Source: Gammaproteobacteria bacterium (GTDB lineage: Bacteria > Pseudomonadota > Gammaproteobacteria > Pseudomonadales > PIVM01). From it: DNA of 64,000 nt. This document shows, piece after piece, positions 24,101 through 33,000 of the stretch. The DNA is taken from positions 1-64,000 of the forward strand of contig PIVM01000009.1 of the NCBI GenBank assembly GCA_003353945.1, read 5' to 3'. Under the pieces are notes generated by a model. It made no database searches and had not been told where the DNA came from. It saw only the letters and a list, made by a program, of their open reading frames with translations. A program made the position numbers and the translations under genes. The stretch's first letter is position 1. Each line of letters begins with the position of its first letter.

Positions 24101-27100
24101 GATCGAACTTGGCATTGGTGACATTGTCCTCATCAGTATCAGCGCCAAGCAGGGGTGAAACCTGCAGATCTCCCATGTCGACATCATCGATATCCGCTTG
24201 TGTACTGGCATCGCCCAGATTCTGCAGCATGAACATCACTTGAAAAAGCGGTGTATGACTGAGTGAACGCGGCACATTCAGTTCATCGACCAGTCGCTCG
24301 AAAGAAACGTCCTGATTTTGATAGGCGGTCAATGTCGTTTGTTTTACCTTTTCAAGCAGAGTGTTGAAACTCTGCTCCGGGTCGATAAAGCTGCGCAATA
24401 CCAGGGTATTAACAAAAAATCCGATAATGGATTCGAGTTCGTGGCGGGTTCGGTTGGCGATGGGACTGCCAACCGTAATATCGTCCTGTCCGCTGTAGCG
24501 ATGCAATAAAATCTGAAAGGCGCTCAGTAACGTCATAAACAAGGTGACGCCGCGTTGTTGACTTAAACTCAACAGCTTGCCGTGCAAATCAGCGTTTATG
24601 CTGAAGTGCAGCAGGCGACCCTGTGGATCCAGCACGGCCGCACGCGAAAGATCGCTGGGCAATTCCAGCAAGGGCACATTATTGAGTTGTTCGCGCCAGT
24701 ATTGAATCTGTTGCTCCAGCACATCGCCCTGTAACCACTGGCGCTGCCAAAGTGCAAAGTCGGCATATTGCACAGCCAGTTCCGGCAGGGGTGATGATTG
24801 GCCATGACAGTGCGCCTGGTACAGCATCATCATTTCGCGCAGCATGATATTGACGGACCAACCATCGGAAATGATGTGATGCATGTTAATCATCAAGACA
24901 TATTCGGGTTCGTCCTGCAGGCTTAAACGCCACAGCTCTGCCTTGAACAAGGGGCCTTGTTCAAGGTTAAACGATGACATCATAAAATTGATGGCGCGCT
25001 GTTGCAGGGCAACTTCGTCATCGTGAATATCAAAGCAGGCGAGCTGGCAGAAATCAGCCTCATGAATGCGTTGATGAGGCTGGTCATTGTGAACTGCAAA
25101 GGTGGTGCGCAGTGTTTCATGTCTCGCAACAATATCAGCAAAGGCCTGTTGCATTGCCTCAACCTGCAGATTACCCGATAGGCGCAGAGCAAACGGGATA
25201 TTGTACATCGGGCTGCCTGGATCAATCTGATCAATGATCCACAGGCGTTGCTGGGCGTAAGAGAGCTGCAGGTCTTCTGCGGCAATGCTGTTTCTGTCAA
25301 CGGCGGTGACTGCTGGCAATTGCCGTTGATGACCGCCCTCCAATAAGCGTTGTGCCAGTGATGCAATAGTCGCCGTTTCAAAAAACTCTCTGATCGGCAG
25401 ATCGATATCCAGTGCGTCGCGGATGCGAGCTACAACCCGGGTTGCCAATAAGGAGTGTCCACCCAAATGGAAAAAGTTATCGTGAACGCCCACCTTGTCA
25501 ACGGCCAGGATGTCCTGCCAGATTGACGCCAGTGTTTGTTCAGTGTCGGTTCTGGGGGCGACATATTGTACACCTCCGCTGGCGTCAAAGTCCGGTGCTG
25601 GCAGTGCAGTACGATCGATTTTGCCATTGGGCGTCAGTGGCCATTCAGACAAGCCGATCACTGCCTGAGGTACCATATATTCGGGTAGATAATCGCCCAA
25701 TTGAGTGCGCCAGTCTGCGGGTGTTTCTTTGCCTTCTGACAAGGTGATATAGGCGAGCAGTTTTTCACTAATGACCATTGCCAGCGCGTCGGTCACACCT
25801 TCGAGTTGACGCAGGGCATATTCAATTTCACCCAGCTCGATACGCAGTCCACGCAGTTTGACCTGAAAATCAATGCGGCCAATAAATTCCAGATTGGCAT
25901 CGGAAAGTTGATGCACTAGATCGCCAGTTAAGTAGAGCTTGCCGTCACCAAAAGGATTATCAATAAACGCTTTTTCGGTCAGCTCCGGTTTATCCAGATA
26001 GCCACAGCCGACACCTTCGCCACCGATAGCCAATTCTCCTGGTGCACCGGGAGGTGCCAGTTCCCAGTCCTGATCCAGCACATATAGCTGCACGCCGTCA
26101 TTGGCTTTGCCAATCGGAATCGGGCGATGAACAAATGCATCCGGTTGTACCACCCGATAGAAGGTGGCAATGTCTGTGCACTCGGTTGGTCCATACATAT
26201 TGACTAACCGGCCGACACAGGTTTTGTCTTCCAGCCAGGGTAATAATTTTTCAATGCGGATGGATTCGCCGCCAAACAGGACTAGACGCAAAGACTTGAA
26301 CTGAGCAAAATCCTTGGCGTTTTCAACTAAGGGGTAGAAGGCACTGGGTGCGCTGTTGATCAACGTGACCTGATGCTGGTCGATGGTTTCCCGAATAAGC
26401 TGGTCATCATAATTATCGTCTGCAGGAAATACGACAGCGGCGCCAGCGGTCAGCGGTGCAAACAGATTTTTCTGGGTAAGGTCAAAACCAATGGCGCTGA
26501 TGATCAGTGCCCGGTCATGGCTTTCAAATGCAAACTCACGTGTATACCATTGCAGCAGGTTAAGCTCGCCACGTTGTTTGACAACGGCACCTTTTGGACG
26601 TCCAGTGGAACCCGAGGTGTAAATCATATAAAGCGGATCATCCAGTTTTATATCAGCGTCTGGATTGTTTGTCGGGTTGTTTGTAATGCCAGGCCAGATG
26701 CTCTGCTCACCCTGATCAACATAAATTGTTGCAGCGTGCTCCGGTAGTCGATCCTGCAAACAGGATTCGGTCAGCAATACACGGGCGCCGGAATCCGAGA
26801 GCATATAAGCGAGGCGCTCACGTGGATAGTTGGCATCCATGGGAATATAGGTGGCGCCGGTTTTGACTGTCGCCAGCAGAGCCACCATGAAATCAATGCC
26901 CGCAGACAGGCAGATGCCCACTGATGAGTCACTGCCAACTTGCTGCTGTGTTATTAAATAATGTGCAAGTTGGTTGGCGCGCTGGTTGAGTTCGTCGTAG
27001 CTGAGCTGTTGGTCGCCAGCAATGACGGCAATATGTTCCGGCGTCCGTTCAATCTGTTGCTCGATCAAGGCTTTAACTGAAGACGTACTGTATTGTATGT

Positions 27101-30008
27101 CAGTTTGTCTGACTTGTGTGAGTAGCGCGTCACGTTCATCGGGCAGTGTCAGCAATAAATCGCCAATCTTTTCAGCGCCAGCCAATACCTGCTGACTTAA
27201 ACTGTTCAGGCGTTCCAGAAAATTAAGCTCGTCGAAAGCATGGGTGGGGAAATGAAAATGTGCGTATAGCTGCGGTCCTATCTTTTCAATGATCAGCTGA
27301 ACCTGGTTGTCCACTTCGATGGGGCCGCGTACTTTCAGTTCAACCTGTTGATCATCAAAATCCACTAAATTATCGAAGGCGTAATAATTATAAATAAAAC
27401 CGAGCGGTTCCTGCGCTGCTAATTGACGTTGAGCGATCAGGGAGATCTGTGAGTAAGCCTTAATTTCTTGAACATAACTGATGGTATGGTCAAACAGATC
27501 CTGTAATGTTGCGGACTTGTCAAACAGTGCATGTTTGAAAATAAAAGGTACTAGTCGATGATAGCACCCCGTGGTTTCTTCATGACCTTTGGGGCGTCCT
27601 GCCAGCGTGTCACGTAACTGAAAGTCTGCTTCAGAGCGGCAGTACTTGTGAATCAGAATGCCGAACAGTGCTTTGAAATAACGCGGTACCGAAAGATTGT
27701 GCTGCTGGCAATAGTCGCTGATTGACTGCAAATGTGCAGAATCAATTTGAAAATGACGGCTGCCAAATTGTCCTGCCGTTTTTGTTGACAGGGGTGCCGC
27801 ATAACTTAAAGGTTCAACTGTGGAGAACTGTTCACGCCAAAAAGCAAGGCTTCCTGCGGTATCAAACTGCTGGCGGGATAACTCAACATACTTATCGAAA
27901 CGGTTTTCGATAAACTGTTCCGGTTGTTGGCGGCAGCGCGCCAGATAATTGTCCATAATCTGCTTTAAACAAGAGGACAGGGTCGTGCCGTCAAACAGAG
28001 TATGGTTGGTGATTAATACTAGCACCCATTGCTGTGGTGCCCGTTTAATTAATTCAAATCGATAGAGCTTGTTACTGTGTATGTCATAGGTGCAATATAT
28101 TATGTCATCAATGTGCTCGCGCATCGCATCATCCGGTAGATTGCGATCACTGAGATCGTTTACCGTAAATTGAATATCACGTTGCTGATAAACAGCCATG
28201 TATGCGACATCACCATAGGCTGCTGTACAGGGCACAAAACTGGTTCGCAAGGTTTGTGTGTGGTCGATCAGTGACTGGATAGTGTCTTTCATTAATTGCG
28301 TGTCAATATTGCAATTAAACTGTATAGACTGACCCAGGCTGTTCATTTTAGTGTCGGGATTAATAACTTGGGCCAGGTATATATCCTTGATGGTTGCCGT
28401 TAATGGCCAGATTTCTTCTACTTGATCTGGACATAGATTCAAAGCAGCATAGAGTTCGTCGCCCTCAAGCAAATTAATGGTGTCAATATACTGCTGCGGG
28501 TTGGCCACCATTTTTTCAAGCAGCAGAACGAAATGGCGCGAGAGTTGTTCTATGGTTGTTTTGTCATACAGGTCAGTTTTATATTCAATTAACATGTCCA
28601 GCCCGCCTTCCCTTTCGGTGGCAAACAGGATCATTTCGTATTTAGCAGTATGGCTTTCAGTACTCACCGCTTGCAGGGTCAGGTTACCAAACTGTTGAGG
28701 ATCGGTGTTAGTGCTGCTAAGCGTATTTTGCAGAGTGAAGCCAACCTGGGCCAGTGGTGGGTAGGCGGGATGCCGCTCGATTTTTAGCTGATCAAGAATC
28801 ATTTCTTGCGGAATATCTGAGTGATTAAAACACTCCAGAGCTGATTCGCGCACACGCTGAATCAGCTCAGTAACACGGCAGTTGCCGGAAAGATCACTGC
28901 GCAAGCACATCACATTAATAAAAAAACCGAGCAGATCAGCAGTGCCTTGACGGTCACGACCGGCATGTGGGATGGCGACACAGATATCATCCTGTCCGCT
29001 ATAGCGGGCCAGTAATAATTGGTAAGCTGTCAACAGAGTCATAAACAGCGAAGCGTTCTGCTGATTGGCGAGCTGTTTGATTTTTTCTGTCAGTGATGCG
29101 TTGATAGTAAAGCTGTGAATATCACCGGCAAAGGTTTGTTGTTCAGGTCTGGGCCGGTCAGTGGGAAAGGCCGACAGCTTGGGAGGCTGTTTAAGCTTCT
29201 TGTTCCAATATGCCAATTGTTGTTTGGCTTCATCCGATTCCAGCCACTGTCGTTGCCAGGAGGAAAAATCAATGTATTGGATGGGCAACTCTGCCAACTG
29301 TGGAGGCAAACCAGCACTTAGGCTGGCGTAGATGGTGGTAAATTCCTTTAGCAGAATATCCATCGACCAGCCATCGGCTACAATATGGTGGGTGGTGACC
29401 AATAAGAGGTGATCGTTGTCCGCCAGTTTGATGAGCCGTGCGCGAATTAAGGGGGCTTTTGTCAAATCAAAGGATTGGGATGCTTCTTGCAAGGCGAGCT
29501 GTTGTACGGTGTCATCCATGCCTGCAGCTGATTCTGTGCTGACATCTTCCAGTTGCAGACAGCTTTTTTCGAGAGCTTGCAGGACATGAAAGGGGACACC
29601 TTCTTCATCAGCATAGCAAGCGCTTAGGATTTCATGACGCTGTGTCAGTAAATCAAAGGACTCTCGCATTGCACCGGTATCAATTGCTCCTTTCAATCGA
29701 ACGGCCAGCGGCATGTTGTAAGCAGTTAAATTGGGTTGTAACTGATCGAGTGCCCAGAGTCGGTGTTGCTGAAAAGAGAGCGGTAACTGCGCCGATCTAT
29801 CAGCCACAGGAATAGAACTGCTTTCGGAACTGTCTTGTGTCGCCTGACTAAGAAGCTCAATAATGCTGTTTTTCTGTGCCTTCAGTTGCGATTTGATTTC
29901 ATCTGTCAAAGCGCCGCTGGGGGCATTGACCTTTAGTTTGCCGTTTTCAAGATACAGTTTGATGTCGAGTTTGCGCAGCTCCGATATCAATTGCACAACA
30001 CTGCTCAT
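12180..30008 (-). CDS. NRPS-E: four-module terminal synthetase with three C-C'-A modules and a thioesterase
   Basis: Giant synthetase of 5942 residues, last enzyme of the assembly line. Domains by residue: TubC-type docking 1-57; C 72-510 (catalytic H208); C' 534-965 (NHxxxDG, H669); A 990-1475 (D1176, K1463); T S1519; C H1711; A D2245; T S2592; C H2784, where the motif reads HHIISDA; C' H3245; A D3757; T S4104; C H4296; C' H4761; A D5276; T S5627; thioesterase 5680-5942 with nucleophile S5756 in GHSIGG. Pocket residues give DLKNLGMDIK for modules 1, 3 and 4 (unassigned) and DILQLGMVWK for module 2, close to known glycine codes. The thioesterase should release or cyclise the product. The start overlaps NRPS-D by four bases (ATGA) and the stop overlaps the MFS gene. 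No epimerization domain is present. Confidence 0.95.
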   Translation of the reverse strand: MSSVVQLISELRKLDIKLYLENGKLKVNAPSGALTDEIKSQLKAQKNSIIELLSQATQDSSESSSIPVADRSAQLPLSFQQHRLWALDQLQPNLTAYNMPLAVRLKGAIDTGAMRESFDLLTQRHEILSACYADEEGVPFHVLQALEKSCLQLEDVSTESAAGMDDTVQQLALQEASQSFDLTKAPLIRARLIKLADNDHLLLVTTHHIVADGWSMDILLKEFTTIYASLSAGLPPQLAELPIQYIDFSSWQRQWLESDEAKQQLAYWNKKLKQPPKLSAFPTDRPRPEQQTFAGDIHSFTINASLTEKIKQLANQQNASLFMTLLTAYQLLLARYSGQDDICVAIPHAGRDRQGTADLLGFFINVMCLRSDLSGNCRVTELIQRVRESALECFNHSDIPQEMILDQLKIERHPAYPPLAQVGFTLQNTLSSTNTDPQQFGNLTLQAVSTESHTAKYEMILFATEREGGLDMLIEYKTDLYDKTTIEQLSRHFVLLLEKMVANPQQYIDTINLLEGDELYAALNLCPDQVEEIWPLTATIKDIYLAQVINPDTKMNSLGQSIQFNCNIDTQLMKDTIQSLIDHTQTLRTSFVPCTAAYGDVAYMAVYQQRDIQFTVNDLSDRNLPDDAMREHIDDIIYCTYDIHSNKLYRFELIKRAPQQWVLVLITNHTLFDGTTLSSCLKQIMDNYLARCRQQPEQFIENRFDKYVELSRQQFDTAGSLAFWREQFSTVEPLSYAAPLSTKTAGQFGSRHFQIDSAHLQSISDYCQQHNLSVPRYFKALFGILIHKYCRSEADFQLRDTLAGRPKGHEETTGCYHRLVPFIFKHALFDKSATLQDLFDHTISYVQEIKAYSQISLIAQRQLAAQEPLGFIYNYYAFDNLVDFDDQQVELKVRGPIEVDNQVQLIIEKIGPQLYAHFHFPTHAFDELNFLERLNSLSQQVLAGAEKIGDLLLTLPDERDALLTQVRQTDIQYSTSSVKALIEQQIERTPEHIAVIAGDQQLSYDELNQRANQLAHYLITQQQVGSDSSVGICLSAGIDFMVALLATVKTGATYIPMDANYPRERLAYMLSDSGARVLLTESCLQDRLPEHAATIYVDQGEQSIWPGITNNPTNNPDADIKLDDPLYMIYTSGSTGRPKGAVVKQRGELNLLQWYTREFAFESHDRALIISAIGFDLTQKNLFAPLTAGAAVVFPADDNYDDQLIRETIDQHQVTLINSAPSAFYPLVENAKDFAQFKSLRLVLFGGESIRIEKLLPWLEDKTCVGRLVNMYGPTECTDIATFYRVVQPDAFVHRPIPIGKANDGVQLYVLDQDWELAPPGAPGELAIGGEGVGCGYLDKPELTEKAFIDNPFGDGKLYLTGDLVHQLSDANLEFIGRIDFQVKLRGLRIELGEIEYALRQLEGVTDALAMVISEKLLAYITLSEGKETPADWRTQLGDYLPEYMVPQAVIGLSEWPLTPNGKIDRTALPAPDFDASGGVQYVAPRTDTEQTLASIWQDILAVDKVGVHDNFFHLGGHSLLATRVVARIRDALDIDLPIREFFETATIASLAQRLLEGGHQRQLPAVTAVDRNSIAAEDLQLSYAQQRLWIIDQIDPGSPMYNIPFALRLSGNLQVEAMQQAFADIVARHETLRTTFAVHNDQPHQRIHEADFCQLACFDIHDDEVALQQRAINFMMSSFNLEQGPLFKAELWRLSLQDEPEYVLMINMHHIISDGWSVNIMLREMMMLYQAHCHGQSSPLPELAVQYADFALWQRQWLQGDVLEQQIQYWREQLNNVPLLELPSDLSRAAVLDPQGRLLHFSINADLHGKLLSLSQQRGVTLFMTLLSAFQILLHRYSGQDDITVGSPIANRTRHELESIIGFFVNTLVLRSFIDPEQSFNTLLEKVKQTTLTAYQNQDVSFERLVDELNVPRSLSHTPLFQVMFMLQNLGDASTQADIDDVDMGDLQVSPLLGADTDEDNVTNAKFDLTLSITESDDGLNCVLEYRTTLFERQTIQRMVDHFQRLLQSIVNNPEQSIATLPLLPEAEIRQQLFDWNQTLADYPRQKLLHELIEEQAELNANAAAISFAGQTMSYAELNTAANQLARHLRNHHEHTDRLIGVCLERSNEMVIALLAVLKSGCAYVPIDPEYPQERTEYVIESAQLAVLITQQSLLDRLPKEGVTLICVDSEAPAIAKQERGNLSIRPEAEQPMAYTIYTSGSTGKPKGVAIPQQAFVNFLYAMKESLAMDQHDILLAVTTLSFDIAGLELFLPLLLGGKVVIASRMDAMDHQALTTLLNEQHISVLQATPATWHMLVNSDWRTSRSLKGLCGGEPLPPRLANELIDRGVDLYNMYGPTETTVWSTVYHLPGPIAGNNVSIGTAIANTSLFILDSHHQPVPIGVSGELWIGGDGVAFGYLGRDDLTSAAFIDSPFRELDPTDSERIYRTGDMARYLSDGRLECQGRIDNQVKVRGYRIELGEIETVLNKHPAVREGVVHTSKGDDDNAILVGYVVSHDEAVSAEVLQEHLRQSLPDYMVPGVFLFLDAMPLTPNGKVDRKALPKPDQSQQKRSEYIEPRNETESAIASIWATIIGIGQVGATDNFFELGGHSLLATQVIARLREQFQLDIPLKVLFEAPTVEGLAAAIETQEHKGLSIPAIKPVNRNQVLPLSFNQQRLWFFQQLDPQSAAYNMPAALRITGELDSDALRHAFAQLAMRHEILRTSFIQNEAGETQQEIHSLDSWDLPVEDLIHLAGEERDQEVTRLSTEMASSAFDLSQAPLLTTSLYKTADKEYLLLVNMHHIISDAWSLGVMLSDLSAFYQAAKSRQAALLAPLPVQYADYAYWQHHVLQGEILEEQLQYWLDTLRGAPKLLNLPTDRPRPATQSGRGAYHRFSIGAELMGMIRDFSKTHNITPFMTMLSAYQLLLSRYASQRDICVGIPIAGRNQRALEGLIGFFVNSLIVRTDLSDNPTVSQLIDDVKNGVLGAFNHQELPAEQVVDALGVERSAAYNPIAQVGFNYQPEMGSQNRVVSEELSIELLESDEVTAKYDMIWTFNESEQEILASIEYASDLFDATTPAQMAEHFQQLLQHMLQDVDRPINAVPICPTDSLFQLLALDRQQFETLLPMTAMQQDLFLDGIINPDNQRNYLGVTIDLHAPFRIDLWQQALDHVVSHEPVLRSRFIGNETPWLDVAYQAVIKAEHPNSRVIAETLPPAGPPDSDAFRQQLEALVYQPYQHNEALFRIKLFPYSDDHIGILTCANHALCDGIAVASINYKIAEIYQELLKGTDLNTLQQEPSNNDAFAKYIDFNRHHFDSRDVQQFWSEQALQVEPLSPFVPASKAAGPGQYIQLERHVDDAHWTSIKKFCLKKRTTPGLYFKALYCLMLKVYCNNHEGFYFNEILTGRPKGHVLTLGCYFQGTPFIATADILQASGSIDELLHYVSNYRANSEAYENLSNSAQRQALGSGRAQVIYNFYGLSTAFEIAGTLAPGKLIIPRMQDCINFIGQQSEKGLDLILGYSDNVFDDYQFIDRLLSLSRQIIDKGVETLGDLTFVFPRETVELLPAPTTSSYSANSVIALIEAQIERTPNNIAVIAGTHQLSYIELNQRANKLANYLIEELQVGRGTAVGLCMSAGIDFMVALLATIKTGAIYIPMDANYPRERLAYMLSDARVKVLLSEACLSERLPEHDNTFYLDQSEQSLWSGIENYSSSNPAVDIGLDNMLYLIYTSGSTGRPKGAGVKQRGEVNLLQWYCREFNITEKDRSLIISAIGFDLTQKNLFAALTVGGAVVFPESDGYDDQLIRQTIAQHSVTLLNSAPSAFYPLIDNFEGYDELATLRLALFGGEPIRMEKLLPWLQSDKCIGQIVNMYGPTECTDISSYYRVEQPDQFINQPIPIGKANVGVSLYVVDHENHLVPPGVPGELLVGGESVGFGYFGKPELTKEAFIDYPFAFGKDKATGKLYRTGDMVRQLEDGNLEFIGRIDFQVKLRGLRIELGEIEYALRQQDNVSDALALVKDDTLIAYMTLIEGDQAPADWRSQLADYLPDYMIPQALLGLSEWPLTPNGKIDREALPDIGGGAGADYVAPRTETEEKLALIWSEVLGLEQIGIHDSFFDLGGHSLTATQIAGRIRQLFNIDLALRDLFESTTIAQIGALIDNKSGRAELVLPPLERAPRDQQLPVTYAQQRLWFLDQLIPDNAIYNMPMALRINGAVNLNVLQQTFDTIVQRHEALRTTFTEEDNEPYLVIHEHKTFDLPITDLSALPASEKEQQAIAFAEDNAGTHFDIETGPLFQARVAKLAEDEHLLAINIHHIISDGDSLKVLFMEIVQLYAAFNNDQPSPLPELAVQYTDYAYWQRSWLQGDMLDKQLGYWINQLQGAPDLLRLPTDRPRPDIQTYNGAIYPIKVPADLTSKLTAISQAQGSTLFMTTLTAFQILLARYSGMHDICTGIPLVGRTVAEVEPLIGFFVNSLLIRSRFDENPSLADALRHVRQTVLDAFAHEHVPIEMTLQTLGVERTLAYQPLAQTSFQLQSAIQHQGIEDLLAEEFAGLQLKPMVSDQVVAKWDMTVNLAEMPDGKLGGSWEYNTDLFDEKTIATMVEHYLRILTQICEDPSIGINSFALVDKDELHGLLAASSDTYREILPITTMQRDLYLSSLTNPDTLENSVGYAYDIHLELDLALWQQALQQVSDSFAILRADVITSDLAYTDVAYLGIARQREVAFVYEDLSAQQLNEESIEELKQQFIVRPWDVKADSLLQYGVIKISESRFITLMSFHHMLLDGVAGEAHLWKAIAVYESLLNGEPCPQQEDLLGEYIAQNRQTFDSTEVTEFWRERLQSVAALQIQNNLPEDTQWQKKHLVLNDEKFSAIKKFCFRQRITPALYFKCLYGLLIHWYTRADGDVVLNEFGTGRNAEHKETMVCCYQVNPFVIPQQYASVHEGEDDIKALFAYAKAFQEETRDRQCLSIFALRHMVPQGGINFSYNFIDFLGHTIPMQGHDFDFKHVTPQAEGSVGFAVKNLQNQLNLYLDFNTAYFNDLQFLDRLMLLSDQLIAGKSQLAELKLVLPREGLELIAKAPDKLNGTTYDTPHFNSVQAMIEAQVEKTPQATAVICGQKQLSYAELNNHANQLAHFLIAKGVTAQSSVGICLGRRIEVLVAIVAVLKAGGIYIPMDANYPDERLKHMLSDCDAPILITESCMSERFNQLLDGSRTEPLNIDQLDLSTQSVLNPDIDTSVKTRPEHGIYMIYTSGSTGLPKGAGVLHRGEINLLDWYTREFGFNAKDRALIISAFGFDLTQKNFFALLTVGGTVVLPDVEHYDVERFLANIEQHKITVINCAPSAFYPLIEMAHDTTQAVTSLNHLRLLLFGGEPIHLGQMKKWINSDAFSTEIVNMYGPTECTDIATYHRIADAPALLAEDATPAIPLGRPNNNVQIYVLNENNQLVPPGLLGELCIAGHSVGSGYHDQPELTQEKFFANPFGEGLMYRTGDLVRFTDNSLTQLMYVGRIDFQVKVRGLRIELGEIEYTLRQLDNVQDCLVLVKEDLIIAYVVGDEQAINQIDWRSTLSKHLPDYMMPSNLLALSNWPLTPNGKVDRNTLLALDTDLEHDYVAPRNDIEKAIVTIWQEELGRTKVGIHDNFFELGGHSLLAVRLINQIEKQFDINLPLASLFKAQTVAELAKLVSGDIVIDWSPLVPIKPTGSKTPLFIVHPMGALVLCYEKLANHLSDDIPVYGIQARGFEPNQYPFDNLPDMAAYYIQAIREQQPEGPYYLAGHSIGGVVAWEMARQLLDAGQEIAFIGLLDSHLPNRTLMKTLQGDANLLKLFADINLGNLGLNIKDIKHLPRDELISQAVEASQGAINYDFLENALSIMKGFQQMLMNYKAQPLPLDATLIRAEAATQSTMSRIGKALSVSKDTLGWEKLVQGYLDLRTTTGDHNGMLHEPDVAQLAATLNAALAAGKR

Positions 30009-33000
30009 AATTCAAATTCCTCTCGGTCATCACTGTCATCTGATGTGTTGATATTGTCATTGCCCTGTCTGGCCCAGAGTAAGTTATCTATATGGTTAGC
30101 TAACTCTTCCAAGTTTGTGGTTTCAAAAATAATGGACAACTGTAGTTCAATTGTCAGATGTTCTCTTAATTGATTGTTCACCTTGATGGCCAATAGCGAG
30201 TGGCCGCCCAAGTCGAAAAAATTATCACGCAAACCGACTTTATCAATACCCAGCAGATCCTGCCAAACAGCGCATAGAGTCTTTTCTGTTTCGGTGTTGG
30301 GCGGTAAATATTCCGACGTTGCTAATTGATGCCGTTGCGGTGCGGGAAGTGCTTCCCGGTTGACTTTGCCATTGGCGCTAAGCGGAATACACTCGATGGC
30401 GATAAATGTCACTGGAACCATGTAGTCTGGTAGAGACTGCTTGAGGGTGTTACGCAGTTCCTGAGCAAATTGTTGAGGGTCGAGGCTGAGAGCCTGATCC
30501 GTCAGTGTGTAGTAACCAATCAGTGCAGGATTACCTTCAGTCGTTTCAATGACATTGACTACACTCTCCTTGACATCAGAATGCAGTGCAATCTGGCTTT
30601 CTATTTCACCCAGCTCAATACGAAAACCACGAATCTTAACCTGCCCATCAACACGCGAAACGAATTCCAGCAGACCGTCGTTGTCGTTATTGCAATTACA
30701 ACGGACCAAGTCTCCAGTAAAATACAGCTTGCCTTCCCCAAAAGGATTGTCAATAAACACTTGATCCGTTATGGCCGGGTTATTGAGGTAACCGATGCCC
30801 ACCCCAGCGCCGCCGATACACAATTGACCTGTAATGCCGTCGGGAACCAACTGCCTGTTTTCGTCGAGTACGTATAGCTGGACATTGCTAATGGCTTTTC
30901 CGATTGGAACGGTCTGGCCAATAAACTGTTGCGGATTGCCCAGGGTATAGATGGTGGCGATATCGGTGCATTCAGTCGGGCCATACATATTGCTGATCTT
31001 GCACTGAAAATCGGCTTGCTCAATCCATGGTTGCAAAGCATCCATGCGGATAGATTCACCGCCGAATAACACCATGCGCAGACTGCTGAGTTCGCTGGCA
31101 TTGTGACTGTTTTCTACCAGCGGATAGAATGCACTGGGGGCGCAGTTCAGCAGGCTGATCTGCTCACGTTGCAGTGTGTCCAAAATCATGTGATAGTCAT
31201 AATACTCGCAGTCAACAAACACAATACGCCCACCACAGCAGAGTGCAGCGAAGAGGTTCTTTTGGGTTAAATCAAAACCAAAGGCGCTGATAATCAGCAC
31301 TCGTTCAGAGGCATCTATACCATATTCTTCGAGATACCATTGCAGTAGATTGACTTCATTACGATGGCGAACGCCAGCTCCCTTGGGTTTGCCGGTAGAG
31401 CCCGACGTGTAAACCACATATAACAAATCATCAGGGCTGATCGGGATGTCAGGGTTGTGGCTTGCTTGTGTTTGGATCTGCGAGACAGATTGATCAATGC
31501 TAACAATCTGCTTAGCGCTGTCTGTAAAACGTCCCTGCAAACTTGATTGCGTGATCAGTGCCGCCATATCGGCATTGTCCATCATATGGGTCAGCCGTTC
31601 ATCCGGATAGTGAGGGTCCATTGGGACATAGGCCGCACCACATTTTATGACGGCCTGAATGGCGACTGGGATGTTGATTGATGGTGCCAGGCAGATGCCG
31701 ACACGAGTTCCCGGTGCAACGCCCAGGCTGATTAAGTAATGCGCCAATTGGTTGCTTTGTTGATTGAGCGCTTGATAGCTGAGCTGTTGTTCGCCGCATA
31801 CCACGGCAATATTGTCTGGAGTTTTCGTAACCTGTTGCTCAAAAAGTTGATGAACGTTGAGCTTGGGGATAGTTGCCGGTGGACCGTTTCTATTTTTTGT
31901 CAGCTCATCGTATTCATTCTTACCGAGCATGTTCAGCGTGTAAATGGGATCGTCCGTATTGCGGCTGATGGACTCCAGTAGCTGTATAAAATGACTGCAC
32001 AGGCGCTCAATGCGTCGCTGATCGAACAGTGCTGAGCGATATTCAATGCTACCGTAGATGCCGTCAGTGTCATCAACCAGAGCCATATCAAGATCGAATT
32101 TGGCAGCGCTGGGCGTATCGGGATTGTCGTCATTGGACAATGCTGTCAGTTGCAAATTGCCGAGGTTTACATCAGCAGGGGTATTACCGGGTTGCCCGAT
32201 ATTGTTTAATACAAACAATATCTGAAACAAAGGTGTATTGCTGAGGTTGCGCGGAACCTGCAGTTCTTCAACCAGTTTTTCAAAAGGGAGATCCTGGTGG
32301 CGATATGCTTCCAGTGTGTTCGTTTTGACTTGTTGCAAAAAGTCGGCAAAAGAATAGTTTCTATCGATCTGGTTTCTCATCACTAGCGTATTGACGAAGA
32401 AACCGATCATCGGTTCGGTGGCCGTATGAGGGCGTCCTGCAATCGGGCTGCCAACGGCAATGTCGTCTTCATTGCAGTAGCGGGACAGCAGAATTTGAAA
32501 AGCAGCCAGTAGTGTCATATACAAGGTACAGCCCTGCTGCTGGCTGAGCTGGCGCAACGTGTCGCTAAGCTGTGCAGATAAGCGAAGAGGTACACGGCGG
32601 CCCTCTGCGCTAAGCATGGGTGGGCGGGGATAATCAGTGGGTAATTCCAGAGTGGAAACACCTTGCAATTGTTCGCGCCAATAATGGATCTGACATTCGA
32701 GCTCATCGCCTTGTAGCCAACTGCGTTGCCATACGGCAAAATCGCCATACTGGCGTTCAAGCTGAGGCAAGGGGGAGTCCAGACCGGTCGAGAATGCAGC
32801 ATAAAGGCTTGCCAATTCCTGGCTGAATACATCGACTGACCAACCGTCAGAGATAATATGATGCATGCAAACCAGAAGAACGTAGGCGGGTTTGTCACCG
32901 CTAAGCTTGAGTAATTGTGCGCGAAACAAAGAGCCTTCATTCAGTTTAAAGGGGGCCAGCAAAAAGGCATGAGCGCGTTGTAGAATTAACTCGTCATTAT

